Assembly: GCF_041154675.1 (NCBI RefSeq)
Contig: NZ_AP031322.1
Location: 1,488,001-1,552,000, forward strand
Source of the DNA: Sulfurisphaera javensis
GTDB lineage: Archaea; Thermoproteota; Thermoprotei_A; Sulfolobales; Sulfolobaceae
Length of the DNA stretch: 64,000 nucleotides
Direction of reading: 5' to 3'
Shown here: in pieces, positions 53,279 to 64,000 of the stretch
How the letters are laid out: each line of letters starts with the position of its first letter
How positions within the stretch are numbered: position 1 is the stretch's first letter
Made by a program: the position numbers and the translations under genes
Notes under the pieces: generated by a model
Databases searched by the model: none
What the model saw: the letters and a program-made list of their open reading frames with translations, nothing else
What the model was told of the DNA's origin: nothing

Positions 53279-53998
53279 TTGGTCTATCAAACTTCTATTG
53301 TGAATATAAAAAATCTCGCTATAGGAGTGGGAGTAATTGTGTTCATTTTAATGCTAGTTTTACCTTATGCTCTTCAACCTTTTGAAGTGCCTTTAAATGC
53401 TTTTTTCAAGGTTAGTAACATAGATTATGCTAATAGCAATATTACATGTGTTATTTTTATTAGTTGGTACGGTTGTCCTTATGGTGCAACAGACAGCTGG
53501 ATTTTGTATGCTTTTCTTTCGCATTATGGAAAGATAACTTATAACATTTCATACTCAGATCCTAACGATATATATCCTAATACCCCAGCATTAATATTTA
53601 CTAATTTTCAACCAAACTCTTCCATTCATTTTCGTTTTGTGTACTTATACAATAGATTTTTGAACGCTACTGCGAACGGTAGTGTAGTAATTAACTACGT
53701 AAAATACGGCCTACAAGTTATTGAAAAAGACTTCCCGCAATATTATCCATTTGTAAAGGAATATGTTACACAAAGATGGGCATCTGGAAGTTTCTTTCAA
53801 CCAGTAGCTTATATGGGAAACCCTCCTCATATTCCTACATTGATTATTATAAGTAGTGATAAAGGAACTTATATGTTAATTGGCCATATAGTAAGTCCTT
53901 CACTCCTAGATAACTATAATGCTACTTATCTACTTTCACATTTATCTCAATTATCTTTTATACAACAAGGTGTAGCTGAGTTAGAAAAGTACACGTGA
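53279..53998 (+). CDS. DUF929 membrane protein with thioredoxin-like motif
   Basis: A 239-residue protein with an N-terminal membrane anchor (about residues 11-32) and an external domain. [25 protein letters not shown] resembles a thioredoxin-fold active-site helix, with one Cys of the usual pair replaced (WYGCPYG). Glycosylation sequons (NIT, NIS, NSS, NAT, NGS) support an extracytoplasmic position. DUF929 is a thermoacidophile-enriched family of unknown function. It starts at TTG 53279 after the DUF488 gene (GTG 53300 is an alternative) and is followed by the regulator gene. Confidence 0.75.
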   Translation: MVYQTSIVNIKNLAIGVGVIVFILMLVLPYALQPFEVPLNAFFKVSNIDYANSNITCVIFISWYGCPYGATDSWILYAFLSHYGKITYNISYSDPNDIYPNTPALIFTNFQPNSSIHFRFVYLYNRFLNATANGSVVINYVKYGLQVIEKDFPQYYPFVKEYVTQRWASGSFFQPVAYMGNPPHIPTLIIISSDKGTYMLIGHIVSPSLLDNYNATYLLSHLSQLSFIQQGVAELEKYT

Positions 53999-53999
53999 A

Positions 54000-54004
54000 G
54001 GTGA
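54000..54004 (+). promoter_or_regulatory. Shine-Dalgarno site that decides the TTG start of the regulator
   Basis: GGTGA directly after the DUF929 stop and four bases before TTG 54009 explains initiation at this non-ATG codon. Confidence 0.55.
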
Positions 54005-54008
54005 AATA

Positions 54009-54617
54009 TTGAAGGGTCCATTTGAAGTAAGCCTACTCATAGAAAATCATCCTTGTGAAATAATGAAATTAATTTCTCTTTTCAATATAAAGGCTAACGT
54101 AGAGAATGTAAAACTGAGAGAAAGTGTTACTGACCATATTGTTAATTTAGAAGGGAAAATGGATGAAGAAGAATTTTTTAAATTAAAGAACAGTAGCCTA
54201 AAAGTTTTACGTTTAAGTGATAATAAGCTTTGGATAAGGACTAATGGTTGTTCTGTTTGTAAATTGCTTTATTCATCTGACGTAATAGTCGAAAAAGTAA
54301 AAGTTGTTAGAGAAAAGACTTTGCTTTATACTCTTCTTGTTCCGAATAATAGTTCGTTAAAGGATTTTCTTAACAGGTTAGCTAATGAAGGTGTTAAAGT
54401 TACAGTATTAAATATTAATGAAATTAATGAGGATCAACTGACTGAAAGACAAATGGAAATCCTTCAATTAGCTTATAAACTAGGATATTTTGATGACGAT
54501 AGAAAAATCACTTTAAGTGAATTGGCAGAGAAACTGGGTATTAGTGTGCCTACCTTAGATGAAATATTAAGAAGAGCACTAAAGAAAGTCGTAAAGTATT
54601 ACATTAATAAAAAATGA
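54009..54617 (+). CDS. Bat-type helix-turn-helix transcriptional regulator
   Basis: A 202-residue protein. The C-terminal 60 residues ([51 protein letters not shown]) are the HTH domain of bacterio-opsin-activator-like regulators. The N-terminal 130 residues form a sensor domain with an ACT-like alternating pattern and a CxxC site ([10 protein letters not shown]) that could sense redox or metal. It follows DUF488 and DUF929 genes in the same direction and precedes the kinase gene by 56 bases. It may regulate this cluster. Start TTG with a ribosome-binding site. Confidence 0.85.
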   Translation: MKGPFEVSLLIENHPCEIMKLISLFNIKANVENVKLRESVTDHIVNLEGKMDEEEFFKLKNSSLKVLRLSDNKLWIRTNGCSVCKLLYSSDVIVEKVKVVREKTLLYTLLVPNNSSLKDFLNRLANEGVKVTVLNINEINEDQLTERQMEILQLAYKLGYFDDDRKITLSELAEKLGISVPTLDEILRRALKKVVKYYINKK

Positions 54618-54673
54618 AGAAGCATTCACAAAAACTTCAACAAACTTAAATAACTATCCTTAGAGTTTTAAAT

Positions 54674-56581
54674 ATGAATAGGGAACTTCTCGCAACCTCA
54701 ATAATTGCATCTGGTGGAGTAGTTTTAGTATTTATATTTAATCAATCATTCTTAATTTCCAATTTCTTACTAATACTTGGTTTGGTTTTCTCTTATTTTG
54801 CTTCTATAAACAGATATATTACACCAGTAGGGTTTATCCTTTCTTTGGTCCCTTTGGTGTTCACAAAAATTAGCTTAATTTATTTAATTTCCGGTCTTTC
54901 TTTAGGGCTTATCTCTCTTGTCATCCCTTGGATATGGGAACTCATAATTATAATAATTTATGGAGTCTCGTTACTTTTTCCTTCCGTAATTTTTATTTCA
55001 TCTCAAGTGTTTCAAATTGCTATTTTCTCCTCATTAGGATTTGCTAACATAAGGGCATCCACTGGTAAAGGATACCCAGCAATTGTCAAGGTTATAGGAC
55101 TGCCAAACATGCCTTGGTACACTGAAGTAAATGGTGTACTTAGACAAATAAACTCTAACATACTAAGGGACAAAAGCAAAATAGAATTAAGATTATGCCC
55201 TCAATTTCTTTCTGGTTATTATTATATCCCAGAAAGTGTTACAGTAACAGCTAAGCAAGGAGAGAAGAAAATTGTCAAGTTTTCACAGTCAAACACAGTT
55301 TCTCCAGATAAATTTCCTCATTGTTTTGGCTACTTTTACGCTAAAGGATTACCATCAAATATCTCATGGTCAGTTATTGTAAATAATGTTGAATATTCCT
55401 CACAAACTAACTCAGTTATAATTGTACCTATGTTTAACATATTAGAAGCCATTTGGAATGTAAAAGATATAGTTGTTGGTAATGTTATATTTAAGCCAAT
55501 AACTTATACTGGAATAATAAAAAGAGGTAATAGTGTAACGATCGAATATACAAGTTATGTCACTCAAGTTGTTCAACAGACGAAGCCTATACTTCCACCA
55601 TTAAACAAATGGGATCCTAATTTGTGGGTAGGAAAAGATCTTTATGGTTATAAAATAGTCTCAGTTATTGGAATTGGAGGAAATGGTTATGTACTTAAGG
55701 CTGAGAAAGATAACGTTTATTATGCAATAAAGGTCTTCTCTCTATTTTCTAGTAATAATGCCCAAATAACATTATCTACTGTGACAAATTTTGATCAGAT
55801 GTTTAAGGAGTCTGAAACATTAAAGAGCTTATCCCAGAATCCTAAGTTTGTAAGAATTTACGGATTTTATATAGATTCAAATAACATTAAGTCAATACTA
55901 AAGGGAAACGTAGAGGCGTATTATAATTATCCACCAACGATAGTTATGGAATACATGGAGGGTGGAACTGCTGACCAGTTAATGACAAACCAAAATGTGA
56001 TTTATTCTAATTATTGGCCCTTAATAGTTAAAGAGATAGTTAAAGAAATTGCTTATGCGTTGGAATCCCTTCACTCTAATGGTTTCGTTCACCTAGATGT
56101 AAAACCAGAGAATATTTTCTTTTCAAGAAACTTAGGTAAATATCCAGAAGAGGTATATAGGAATATTATGGGATCTGTAAAACTTGGAGACTTAGGTTCC
56201 TCAGTGAGAAAAGGAGAAAGATTCTCCCAAGCTACTCCATCTTACTGCCCACCAGAACAAATAGAAGCAGTAATTGTAGGTAAAGGAGCTGATCCAAAAA
56301 TGGATATATTTGCTCTAGGGATGACAGCCTACACTTTACTTTCGTTAAGGAAAAATAATCCAATTGCTGACCATTTAAATAAGGCTATAGACTTTTATCT
56401 ATCTGGAAATGTTGGAGAAGCGTATAAATTAATTCAAACATCAAAACAAATTCTAGCTTCTTGGAGACCTACTTTACCTCCTAATACGCCTAATGAGTTA
56501 GCTAACGTAGTTTTTAGAAGTCTTAGTGTTAATCCAGATAATAGACCATCTGCATCAGAAATAGCTAATATGTTAAAGTAA
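54674..56581 (+). CDS. Membrane-bound Ser/Thr protein kinase
   Basis: A 635-residue kinase. The first about 140 residues contain five or six hydrophobic helices, then an Ig-like or beta region (about 150-300), then a eukaryotic-type kinase domain from about 325: the glycine-rich GIGGNGYVLKAE, the AIKVF lysine at about 352, HLDVKPENIFF (HxD...N) at about 473, the DLG variant of DFG at about 505, and SPSYCPPEQ for the APE motif. It phosphorylates proteins; related archaeal kinases target FHA-domain and motility regulators. The cytosolic kinase with N-terminal membrane anchoring suggests signalling from outside. It lies at the end of the DUF488-DUF929-bat run. Confidence 0.9.
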   Translation: MNRELLATSIIASGGVVLVFIFNQSFLISNFLLILGLVFSYFASINRYITPVGFILSLVPLVFTKISLIYLISGLSLGLISLVIPWIWELIIIIIYGVSLLFPSVIFISSQVFQIAIFSSLGFANIRASTGKGYPAIVKVIGLPNMPWYTEVNGVLRQINSNILRDKSKIELRLCPQFLSGYYYIPESVTVTAKQGEKKIVKFSQSNTVSPDKFPHCFGYFYAKGLPSNISWSVIVNNVEYSSQTNSVIIVPMFNILEAIWNVKDIVVGNVIFKPITYTGIIKRGNSVTIEYTSYVTQVVQQTKPILPPLNKWDPNLWVGKDLYGYKIVSVIGIGGNGYVLKAEKDNVYYAIKVFSLFSSNNAQITLSTVTNFDQMFKESETLKSLSQNPKFVRIYGFYIDSNNIKSILKGNVEAYYNYPPTIVMEYMEGGTADQLMTNQNVIYSNYWPLIVKEIVKEIAYALESLHSNGFVHLDVKPENIFFSRNLGKYPEEVYRNIMGSVKLGDLGSSVRKGERFSQATPSYCPPEQIEAVIVGKGADPKMDIFALGMTAYTLLSLRKNNPIADHLNKAIDFYLSGNVGEAYKLIQTSKQILASWRPTLPPNTPNELANVVFRSLSVNPDNRPSASEIANMLK

Positions 56582-56626
56582 TTCTTTAACACAAACTTTA
56601 TAGATAAAGTAAAGAATATTTGTTTT

Positions 56627-57994
<1,368 letters not shown>

Positions 57995-59427
57995 CATTAT
58001 CTAATTCTTTTCCTTTAGTTTCTGGTACTAAGAATAGTGTAATTAAAGCTGATACTAAAGCTATTAAAGCGTAAACCCCTACCATTCCGCCTAAACCTAT
58101 TACATTTACTAATGAAGGGAATAGAGAAATAACTGTTGCCGAAGCGAATCTATCAACTGCAACGCTTACAGCTTGTCCAGTTCCTCTCACTTTAGTAAAT
58201 GCTAACTCTGGAGTAACCATTGCAGAACCAATAATTGATGCTGGTCCAATTGCTGAAAAGAAATAGTTTAACATGTAAAATGAGAAACCTAAAAGGGCAG
58301 CTTCGCCAGTTAACACTTTCATTGGTTTAAATCCAAATAAGTAAGGATCTATTAAAAGAAGGGAATACATAATTAGCCAAACAGCAACTCCAGCGTAACC
58401 TATTGTTATTAGAATCTTTCTTCCCACCTTATCTATGAGGAAAATGCAAATTAATTGACCAGGTATACCAGCAAGGAACTGTGCAACATAAGTGAACATT
58501 ATCGGCGTTAAACCTAAGTTCTCGGCAATAGTTATTGGTCCATAAATTGCGAAAGTTGAAGAGTAAATGTCATAAAGTAACCACAATATTGAAGCAATTA
58601 TTATGAAAGGTAAAGAGGCCTTTAATCTATTTATAAACTTCTCTTTATCAACATTTACTCCAATCAAAACTCCAAAATTTGTTTTGATTTTCTGCAATTC
58701 TTCTTCATTAGGTTTGATTTTTGATAAGTAAATTAAAGTCTCTGTTAGTCTTCTTCGTGCTATTATTACCGATAATGCTGGTATTGCTCCTATTCCCAGC
58801 ACAACTCTCCAGACAACGTTTAAAGGAAGGAACATTGAAGAAATCTGATCAACAAAAGCTGCAAATACAGCACCTAATCCCCATAATACAGCAAAAGTTA
58901 TAACCATCATTTTTCCTCTGTTTTTTGCTTCAGCGTTCTCAGCAACTATTATTGGTGAAAGAACATAATCAGCTCCTATACCCATTCCCAATAAAAATCT
59001 CGAAGCGAATAATTCTGCATAATTTTGTGAAAAAGCTTGAGCTATGGCTCCAATACTCATCAGTGTAACATCAATTCCGTACATTCTTTTTCTTCCTTTA
59101 AAATCAGAAAGAATTCCGAAGATTAATGCCGAAATTGCAGCACCAAAATATGAGCCGGCAACTAATAACCCTTCAGTAACTCTGGTAAGTGATATGTAAT
59201 GTTGAATTATGTAAATTGTGAGGGAAAGGGAATAAAGATTATAACCATCAGTAAATACTCCCATTCCAGAAACTAAGACTGAGTTCCAGCTTAATTTCAT
59301 AAGCAATAAGTAACTACTCAAATATAAAAACTTAATTAGTAAACTATCTTAGAGTTAAATGAGATCAGAGTATGAAAACTTAAAGTGAGTTAACTAAACT
59401 TATTACCTTAATTAGTAAGTATATCAT

Positions 59428-60843
59428 GTGTTAATAAGAAAGCCAGTAAGAATGTTATCTGGAGTTACAATTGTCTCTGTTATGACTCATCCTCATAGAT
59501 GTCCTCATGGAAAATGTATCTTTTGTCCCGGTGGAATAGAATATAATACTCCTCAAAGTTATTATGGTAATGAACCAACTCTAATGAGAGCTATAGAGAA
59601 CAATTATGATCCTTTTTTTCAAGTACAATCTAGGTTAAAGCAGTATGAGGCTAATGGTCACATTCCTAATAAGGTTGAATTAATTATTATGGGCGGTACA
59701 TTTTTATCTACACCCATTGACTATCAAGAATGGTTTGTTACTCAAGCATTAGAAGGAATGAATAGATATCCTTCTTCAGAAAAGCCTAAATTTGTTTACC
59801 TTGAAGAAGCTCAGTTAAGGAACGAAACAGCTAATGTAAGATGTGTTGGAATGACTGTAGAAACTAAACCAGATTGGGGTAAAGAATGGCATGCCGATCA
59901 AATGCTTAGGTTAGGAGTAACAAAAGTAGAGCTAGGAGTTCAAACAGTTTATGATGAAATTTTAATAAAAACAAATAGAGGTCATACTGTTAAAGATTCT
60001 ATTGAATCAACCAGAATACTTAAAGATTCTGGCTTTAAAATAGTTTATCATTTTATGCTTGGCCTTCCTGGATCAGATCCAGATAAGGATTTAGAGGCAT
60101 TTAAGACTATTTTTGAAGACCCAAACTTTAGACCAGATATGTTGAAGATTTATCCTACTCTAGTAGTTGAAACAGCACCTTTGGCTGAGTTGTGGAAAAG
60201 AGGACTTTATAAACCTTACGATACTGAAACTTTAGTTGAATTAATTTCAGAAATGTATAGATATATTCCTCCATGGGTTAGAGTAATGAGAATTCAAAGA
60301 GACATTCCAGCTAATATTATTCTTGCTGGTAACAAGAAAGGGAATTTAAGAGAATTAGTTGAGAAAAGAGTGAAAGAGAAAGGGATAAAGAATAACGAAA
60401 TTAGATATAGGGAAGTAGGGATAAGATGGTTACACGATGGTATTTTACCCAAAGAGCCTAAGTTAAAGAAAATTGAATACGAGGCAAGTGAAGGAACAGA
60501 AGTGTTCTTATCATTTGAAGATGATGATGGAATATTAATTGGATATTTAAGATTAAGATACCCTTCAAGTAAGGCCCATAGAAAAGAAATTGATAGTAAA
60601 ACAACAATTGTAAGAGAATTGCATGTTTATGGCCCAGAAGTTCCAATAGATATGTTAGATGATTTCTCATTTCAACATAAAGGTTTCGGTGGAAAATTAT
60701 TAGCTGAGGCTGAAAGGATTTCAGTGGAAGAATTTGATGCAAAAAGAATACTAGTCTTGTCTGGCATTGGTGCTAGGGAATACTATAGGAAAAAGGGATA
60801 TTACAAACTAGGTCCTTACATGGCTAAGGATTTAATGAGTTAA
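59428..60843 (+). CDS. elp3: tRNA uridine-34 modifying enzyme Elp3 (radical SAM + acetyltransferase)
   Basis: A 471-residue archaeal Elp3. The radical SAM cluster motif is C25-x4-C30-x2-C33 in HRCPHGKCIFCPGG, followed by IIMGGTFLSTP and VGMTVETKPDWG blocks. The C-terminal GNAT domain carries FQHKGFGGKLLAEAERIS (acetyl-CoA loop) and YYRKKGYYKLGPYMAK. The enzyme attaches a carboxymethyl-type group to U34 of tRNA using acetyl-CoA; archaea use Elp3 without the other Elongator subunits. It starts at GTG 59428. The end overlaps the convergent HEPN gene by 20 bases. Together with TtuA it reports on wobble modification in this organism. Confidence 0.96.
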   Translation: MLIRKPVRMLSGVTIVSVMTHPHRCPHGKCIFCPGGIEYNTPQSYYGNEPTLMRAIENNYDPFFQVQSRLKQYEANGHIPNKVELIIMGGTFLSTPIDYQEWFVTQALEGMNRYPSSEKPKFVYLEEAQLRNETANVRCVGMTVETKPDWGKEWHADQMLRLGVTKVELGVQTVYDEILIKTNRGHTVKDSIESTRILKDSGFKIVYHFMLGLPGSDPDKDLEAFKTIFEDPNFRPDMLKIYPTLVVETAPLAELWKRGLYKPYDTETLVELISEMYRYIPPWVRVMRIQRDIPANIILAGNKKGNLRELVEKRVKEKGIKNNEIRYREVGIRWLHDGILPKEPKLKKIEYEASEGTEVFLSFEDDDGILIGYLRLRYPSSKAHRKEIDSKTTIVRELHVYGPEVPIDMLDDFSFQHKGFGGKLLAEAERISVEEFDAKRILVLSGIGAREYYRKKGYYKLGPYMAKDLMS

Positions 60844-61183
60844 TGACTTCTTCAACAAAGGACAGAATCTTTTCAGCCTCTTCCTTTTTAATTTCATGTG
60901 GAACAGAATACCTAAACATTATCCTTATTTGGTCTAATGCTCTGATCATTACTTTATTTTCTCTAAACTTACTTATGTTTTTGTTGTATTTTTCTAAAAT
61001 TCTAAATAAACCATCAAAATCCAAATACCATGGTATTTTTACATCATAGCTTAAAAGATTACTAACAAGAAAAATATAGAGAGCTTCTTCTGCCAAAATT
61101 ACAGATATATCGTAAAAACCGTTTTCATAATTTAACTTTGAAGCTTTTAAATATTCAATAGCTTTTCTTTTATGCTCTTCCAT
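60824..61183 (-). CDS. HEPN-domain protein
   Basis: A 119-residue helical protein with the standard HEPN pattern: KAIEYLKASKLNYENGFYDISVILAEEALYIFLVSNLL, then R91-x4-H96 (RYSVPHEI) in the third helix, the putative ribonuclease motif. HEPN proteins commonly pair with a minimal nucleotidyltransferase as toxin-antitoxin systems. No MNT partner gene is adjacent, although a 2-hydroxyacid dehydrogenase gene ends seven bases upstream. The last 20 bases overlap Elp3. Stand-alone RNase or adaptor are both possible. Confidence 0.82.
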   Translation of the reverse strand: MEEHKRKAIEYLKASKLNYENGFYDISVILAEEALYIFLVSNLLSYDVKIPWYLDFDGLFRILEKYNKNISKFRENKVMIRALDQIRIMFRYSVPHEIKKEEAEKILSFVEEVINSLNP

Positions 61184-61189
61184 TTAACA

Positions 61190-62086
61190 TCACATATAAT
61201 CCTCAATTTTTACTTTATTTTCTCCTTCTCCTTCATTTATAATTTTATAAACGTTCTTACACGCTTGAATTAAAGCATTAGTAAGAACTCTCTCATTAGC
61301 TGTAGCTCCAGCAATATGAGGTGTTCCAGTAAAGTTTTCTAATTCCCATAGTTTAGTCGTTGCAAAATTTTCTTTACCATTTACCCTCCAAAATACGTCC
61401 GTGCCAAACCTAACTCCAGGCTTCTCTTTTAAAACTCTATACATATCGTCCTCAACTATTGTTTCAGCCCTTCCAACGTTAACAATAATACACTTGTCTT
61501 TAACTTTCGATAAAACTGAATAATTTAGAATTCCTCTAGTTTCTTTGTTTAATGGTAAAGTGTCAACAATCACATCAGCTTTTCCAATAACATTGCTTAA
61601 CTCTTGTAAGGAGTGTTTTTCGTCAAAATATGTTCCCTTAAATGATCTTGAAACACCAATAACATACATATTAAATCCTAACTTTGCAATCTTTGCTACT
61701 TCAGATCCTATTCCACCAGCACCTAATATTAAGATCGTTGAGTTAGAAAGCATGTAAGTTTCTACTTTCCTCTTAAGTCCGACCCCTTTAGCTAAACTTA
61801 AAATTAGACCGAAAGCATGTTCAGCAACAGAAACTGAATAAGCACCAGCATTAGAATATACAACTTGATCTTTTTTAAGTAAATTAAAGGGAAAATCATC
61901 TACCCCAGCTGAAAAAGTCTGAATTATTTTAGCCTTTTCTGCCCTAGGCAAAAGGTCTTTAGCTTGGGATGGCCATAACATTAATATTTCAGCATTTTTT
62001 ATATCCTCTTCAGTTACCCCTTCGTCTTTTACTGGAATTAATCTTTTACATTCCTCCGGAAGCTTAACTGTTGAAATTATCATCAT
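61190..62086 (-). CDS. D-isomer-specific 2-hydroxyacid dehydrogenase family protein
   Basis: A 298-residue NAD(P)-dependent dehydrogenase. The catalytic domain begins with MMIISTVKLPEECKRL. The Rossmann domain holds ILGAGGIGSEVAKIAKLGFNMYVIG, VDTLPLNKETRGILN, VNVGRAETIVEDDMYRVL (the Arg of the active site), and a final His in TPHIAGATANE. Family members reduce glyoxylate, hydroxypyruvate or other 2-ketoacids. The substrate cannot be fixed; the FGTDVFWRVNGKENF segment differs from classical SerA. It lies immediately upstream of the HEPN gene on the same strand. Confidence 0.9.
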   Translation of the reverse strand: MMIISTVKLPEECKRLIPVKDEGVTEEDIKNAEILMLWPSQAKDLLPRAEKAKIIQTFSAGVDDFPFNLLKKDQVVYSNAGAYSVSVAEHAFGLILSLAKGVGLKRKVETYMLSNSTILILGAGGIGSEVAKIAKLGFNMYVIGVSRSFKGTYFDEKHSLQELSNVIGKADVIVDTLPLNKETRGILNYSVLSKVKDKCIIVNVGRAETIVEDDMYRVLKEKPGVRFGTDVFWRVNGKENFATTKLWELENFTGTPHIAGATANERVLTNALIQACKNVYKIINEGEGENKVKIEDYM

Positions 62087-62117
62087 TATAAAAATAGTTT
62101 AGATAGTATATTTAATT

Positions 62118-62540
62118 ATGGACGTTATAACTCTCCTAAAAATCGAGCACGGAATTTTAAGGGTAAGATTTCAAATAATAAAAGAACTCTTAGATCAATG
62201 CGAATCTAAAGCTTTTTTATTACTTGAGGAAACTCACAATTTTGTTGTAAAATGGCATGCCATGATTGAGGACAAATATGTTTTTCCTCTTTATGGAGAA
62301 AAAGCTAAACCTTTTTCACATGATCATTTACTAATTGAAAAATATGGTAATTCTGTACTAAAGGAGAGAAGAAAAGATTGGGTAGAGAGATACATAAAGA
62401 TAGTTTTAGATCATAATCTTAATGAAGAGAATCAATTATTTGACCATAACGTTAATATACCGTTAAGTAAAATTCTTGGGGAACTTGAAAATTTCAAGGA
62501 TTATAATAAAATAACGGGTTTGGATTTAACTAAATTATAG
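62118..62540 (+). CDS. Hemerythrin-like (HHE) domain protein
   Basis: A 140-residue four-helix protein with histidines in the HHE arrangement: H11 (KIEHGILR), H40 (EETHNFV), H47 with E51 (WHAMIEDKYVFP), H68/H70 (FSHDHLL) and H99 (VLDHNLNEENQLFDH). These can hold a di-iron centre that binds oxygen or reacts with NO. Small archaeal hemerythrin-like proteins are thought to sense or scavenge oxygen or NO. It is divergent from the dehydrogenase gene with 31 bases between. No adjacent partner other than the downstream permease. Confidence 0.82.
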   Translation: MDVITLLKIEHGILRVRFQIIKELLDQCESKAFLLLEETHNFVVKWHAMIEDKYVFPLYGEKAKPFSHDHLLIEKYGNSVLKERRKDWVERYIKIVLDHNLNEENQLFDHNVNIPLSKILGELENFKDYNKITGLDLTKL

Positions 62541-62597
62541 ACAAAATACGTCGAACATAAGTTCGTGTTTTTAATCTCTGTGTCATTTTATATCTTA

Positions 62598-64000
62598 ATG
62601 GCACAAAGGAAACTTTTCTTAAGGGAAAGTTCTGGTTTAGTAAAAAATGCAACTTTGAAAGACTTAGTAATGTTAAATGTAGCAAATATGGGTGCTGGAT
62701 TGGCTGTATTTGAAGGAATTTCTCCTTATGTAGTGCCCGGAGCACTTCTGTGGTTGGCATCACTTATAACGTTTGTCATTACTTTACCATTAGTATTCAC
62801 TTACACTTATCTACTATTAAAAATGCCAAGAACTGGCGGAGATTATGTCTGGATATCAAGGAAATTAAACGGTACGTTAGGTGCAATAATGGGTGTGGCT
62901 TTTGCTTTCAATATGCCTCCTTATTTTGCATTATCAGCATTCTTCTCTGTAGCAGCAATTAATCTAGTGTTTCTTGAGATCGGAACACTTCAACATATTC
63001 CAAGTTTAGTTTATTTGGCTAACAACGTATTTGTTAATCCTTACGGAACTTTAACGCTATTTCAAGAATTACTATTTTACTTCTTAGCTGCAATCTCTTT
63101 CGTTATAATCATACTAATTAACATATTTAGGCCAAAATGGGGTTTCACGTTAACCACAGTCTTAGGAATAATCTCTTCATTAACTCTAGTTTTAGCAATG
63201 ATTATCGTGGCCTTAAACATTCCAGATTTTCACACCAAAATACAGCCATTCCTTACAGACTTTAATATTACCGGAACAATATCTCCTTTCAAATTCAGTC
63301 TCTCCTCAACACTTTACATGGTACCATTTTTTATGTCTTATGCATACATTTGGCTTTATGCAGGTCCAGCAGTTGCTTCTGAAGCTAAAGAAGGATCTTT
63401 AAAGTTAAATTTGATCTTAGGGAGCATTATGACATTTGTGATGATCACATTTCCATTTCTAGTAATGGACTTAGCTGCAGGCCCTGCATTTAACTTAGCA
63501 TATTATCCTTCATTTACCTATAACTTTTGGAGCGTTGCAATATACTTGTCTAATCCAATACTCCAATGGATTTTAGGAATTGGGTTAATTGCATGGAACT
63601 ACTTTATAATGGCTTTCGGAGTAGTTGTTTTTGCTAGGTACATTTTTGCTTTCTCTTTCGATAGATTGTTTCCATCAATTTTTGCCAAATTAAATAAGTA
63701 CTCTTCACCAGTTTATGCGCACATACTTGATCTAATAACAACTTTAGTGTTCTTAACAATACCATTAATTTCAATCTCCGGAGCTACAGCACTTTACTCT
63801 TACACTCCTTTAGCTGTTGCTTACCTATTTATTGTATCCTTGGCTGGTATAAGAGTAGGTTATAAGGAAAATCAAAAACCTTTGTTAATATCAAGTATCC
63901 TTTCTGCAATACTTATGTTAGCTACTGAGGTAGAAATCCTAATACCCTCAAATAATTACGCCTTTAGCGTTATAGGGACTTCTGGAGTTAATTGGATAGC
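62598..64000 (+). CDS. APC-superfamily amino acid permease (3' end outside window)
   Basis: An ATG at 62598 opens a frame that runs to the window end without a stop, giving at least 467 residues. It has about 11-12 membrane helices visible. The opening ([28 protein letters not shown] with the unwound-helix GA pattern) and [20 protein letters not shown] are hallmarks of amino-acid/polyamine/organocation permeases, as is [30 protein letters not shown]. It probably imports an amino acid by proton symport. The start follows an AT-rich TTTTATATC element. Substrate unknown; the C-terminus is missing. Confidence 0.9.
   Translation, partial: MAQRKLFLRESSGLVKNATLKDLVMLNVANMGAGLAVFEGISPYVVPGALLWLASLITFVITLPLVFTYTYLLLKMPRTGGDYVWISRKLNGTLGAIMGVAFAFNMPPYFALSAFFSVAAINLVFLEIGTLQHIPSLVYLANNVFVNPYGTLTLFQELLFYFLAAISFVIIILINIFRPKWGFTLTTVLGIISSLTLVLAMIIVALNIPDFHTKIQPFLTDFNITGTISPFKFSLSSTLYMVPFFMSYAYIWLYAGPAVASEAKEGSLKLNLILGSIMTFVMITFPFLVMDLAAGPAFNLAYYPSFTYNFWSVAIYLSNPILQWILGIGLIAWNYFIMAFGVVVFARYIFAFSFDRLFPSIFAKLNKYSSPVYAHILDLITTLVFLTIPLISISGATALYSYTPLAVAYLFIVSLAGIRVGYKENQKPLLISSILSAILMLATEVEILIPSNNYAFSVIGTSGVNWI

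Noticed and set aside
60458-60742. Minus-strand open frame opposite the Elp3 acetyltransferase domain
   Set aside because: Antisense to conserved GNAT sequence; His/Leu/Gln-rich translation with no supporting features.

Overview
The window looks like chromosomal DNA from a thermoacidophilic crenarchaeon of the order Sulfolobales. It is AT-rich and densely coded, and many genes seem to be leaderless, with a TATA-like box about 25-28 bases before the start codon. Lineage markers include a Sso7d/Sac7d-type 7 kDa chromatin protein, an Sso10a-type winged-helix protein, a DoxB-like heme-copper oxidase subunit, a PriX-like primase subunit, DUF929 and a bat-type regulator. The tail of the 7 kDa protein (ending SGKK) and the DoxB-like gene fit an Acidianus/Sulfurisphaera-type organism. 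That placement is recall-based and untested. I see no tRNA, rRNA, CRISPR array or intact insertion sequence.

Layout. 1-6.4 kb: the end of an M1 aminopeptidase, facing a minus-strand run of M20 peptidase, SPASM radical SAM enzyme, LeuRS and a membrane protein. 6.4-10.5 kb: PriX-like subunit and TtuA/Ncs6 thiolase, an MTHFR-like protein and Sir2 deacetylase. 10.7-21 kb: a DUF3311/solute-symporter pair, a cation/proton antiporter, a molybdopterin oxidoreductase, the 7 kDa chromatin protein, an M61 PDZ protease coupled to a SixA-like phosphatase, MFS and AIM24-like proteins. 21-31 kb: ProC, then a minus-strand operon of flavoproteins, a PaREP1/HEPN-like protein and NadM; membrane proteins; an MBL hydrolase; VapBC; an Asp/Glu-racemase-fold protein. 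31-39 kb: HEPN protein, Sso10a, XdhC-like protein, Amt, MFS, TldD/TldE. 39-46 kb: MFS, metallophosphoesterase with GDPD, a thioesterase/hydrolase/racemase-fold operon, DUF3834-like and MBL genes. 46-53 kb: DoxB-like oxidase, a beta-carbonic-anhydrase-like protein, twin CxxC proteins, RNA m5C methyltransferase, TenA, then a 0.6 kb patch of gene relics. 53-64 kb: DUF488, DUF929, bat-type HTH and Ser/Thr kinase; dihydrolipoamide dehydrogenase; MFS; Elp3; HEPN; 2-hydroxyacid dehydrogenase; hemerythrin-like protein; and a truncated APC permease.

The least obvious content is a set of five C/D box guide sRNA candidates in gene-end gaps (about 6.7, 9.1, 9.9, 15.2 and 47.8 kb). The 15.2 kb one has two 12-nt guides that, from memory, match two neighbouring sites in 16S rRNA. 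The 6.7 kb one matches a conserved 23S segment, and its C box contains the stop codon of the preceding gene. Other items worth attention are two unusually long convergent gene overlaps (183 and 141 bp), the DUF929/bat-HTH/kinase cluster, the twin CxxC proteins, an SQR-like flavoprotein without the usual redox cysteines, and a radical SAM/peptidase operon.
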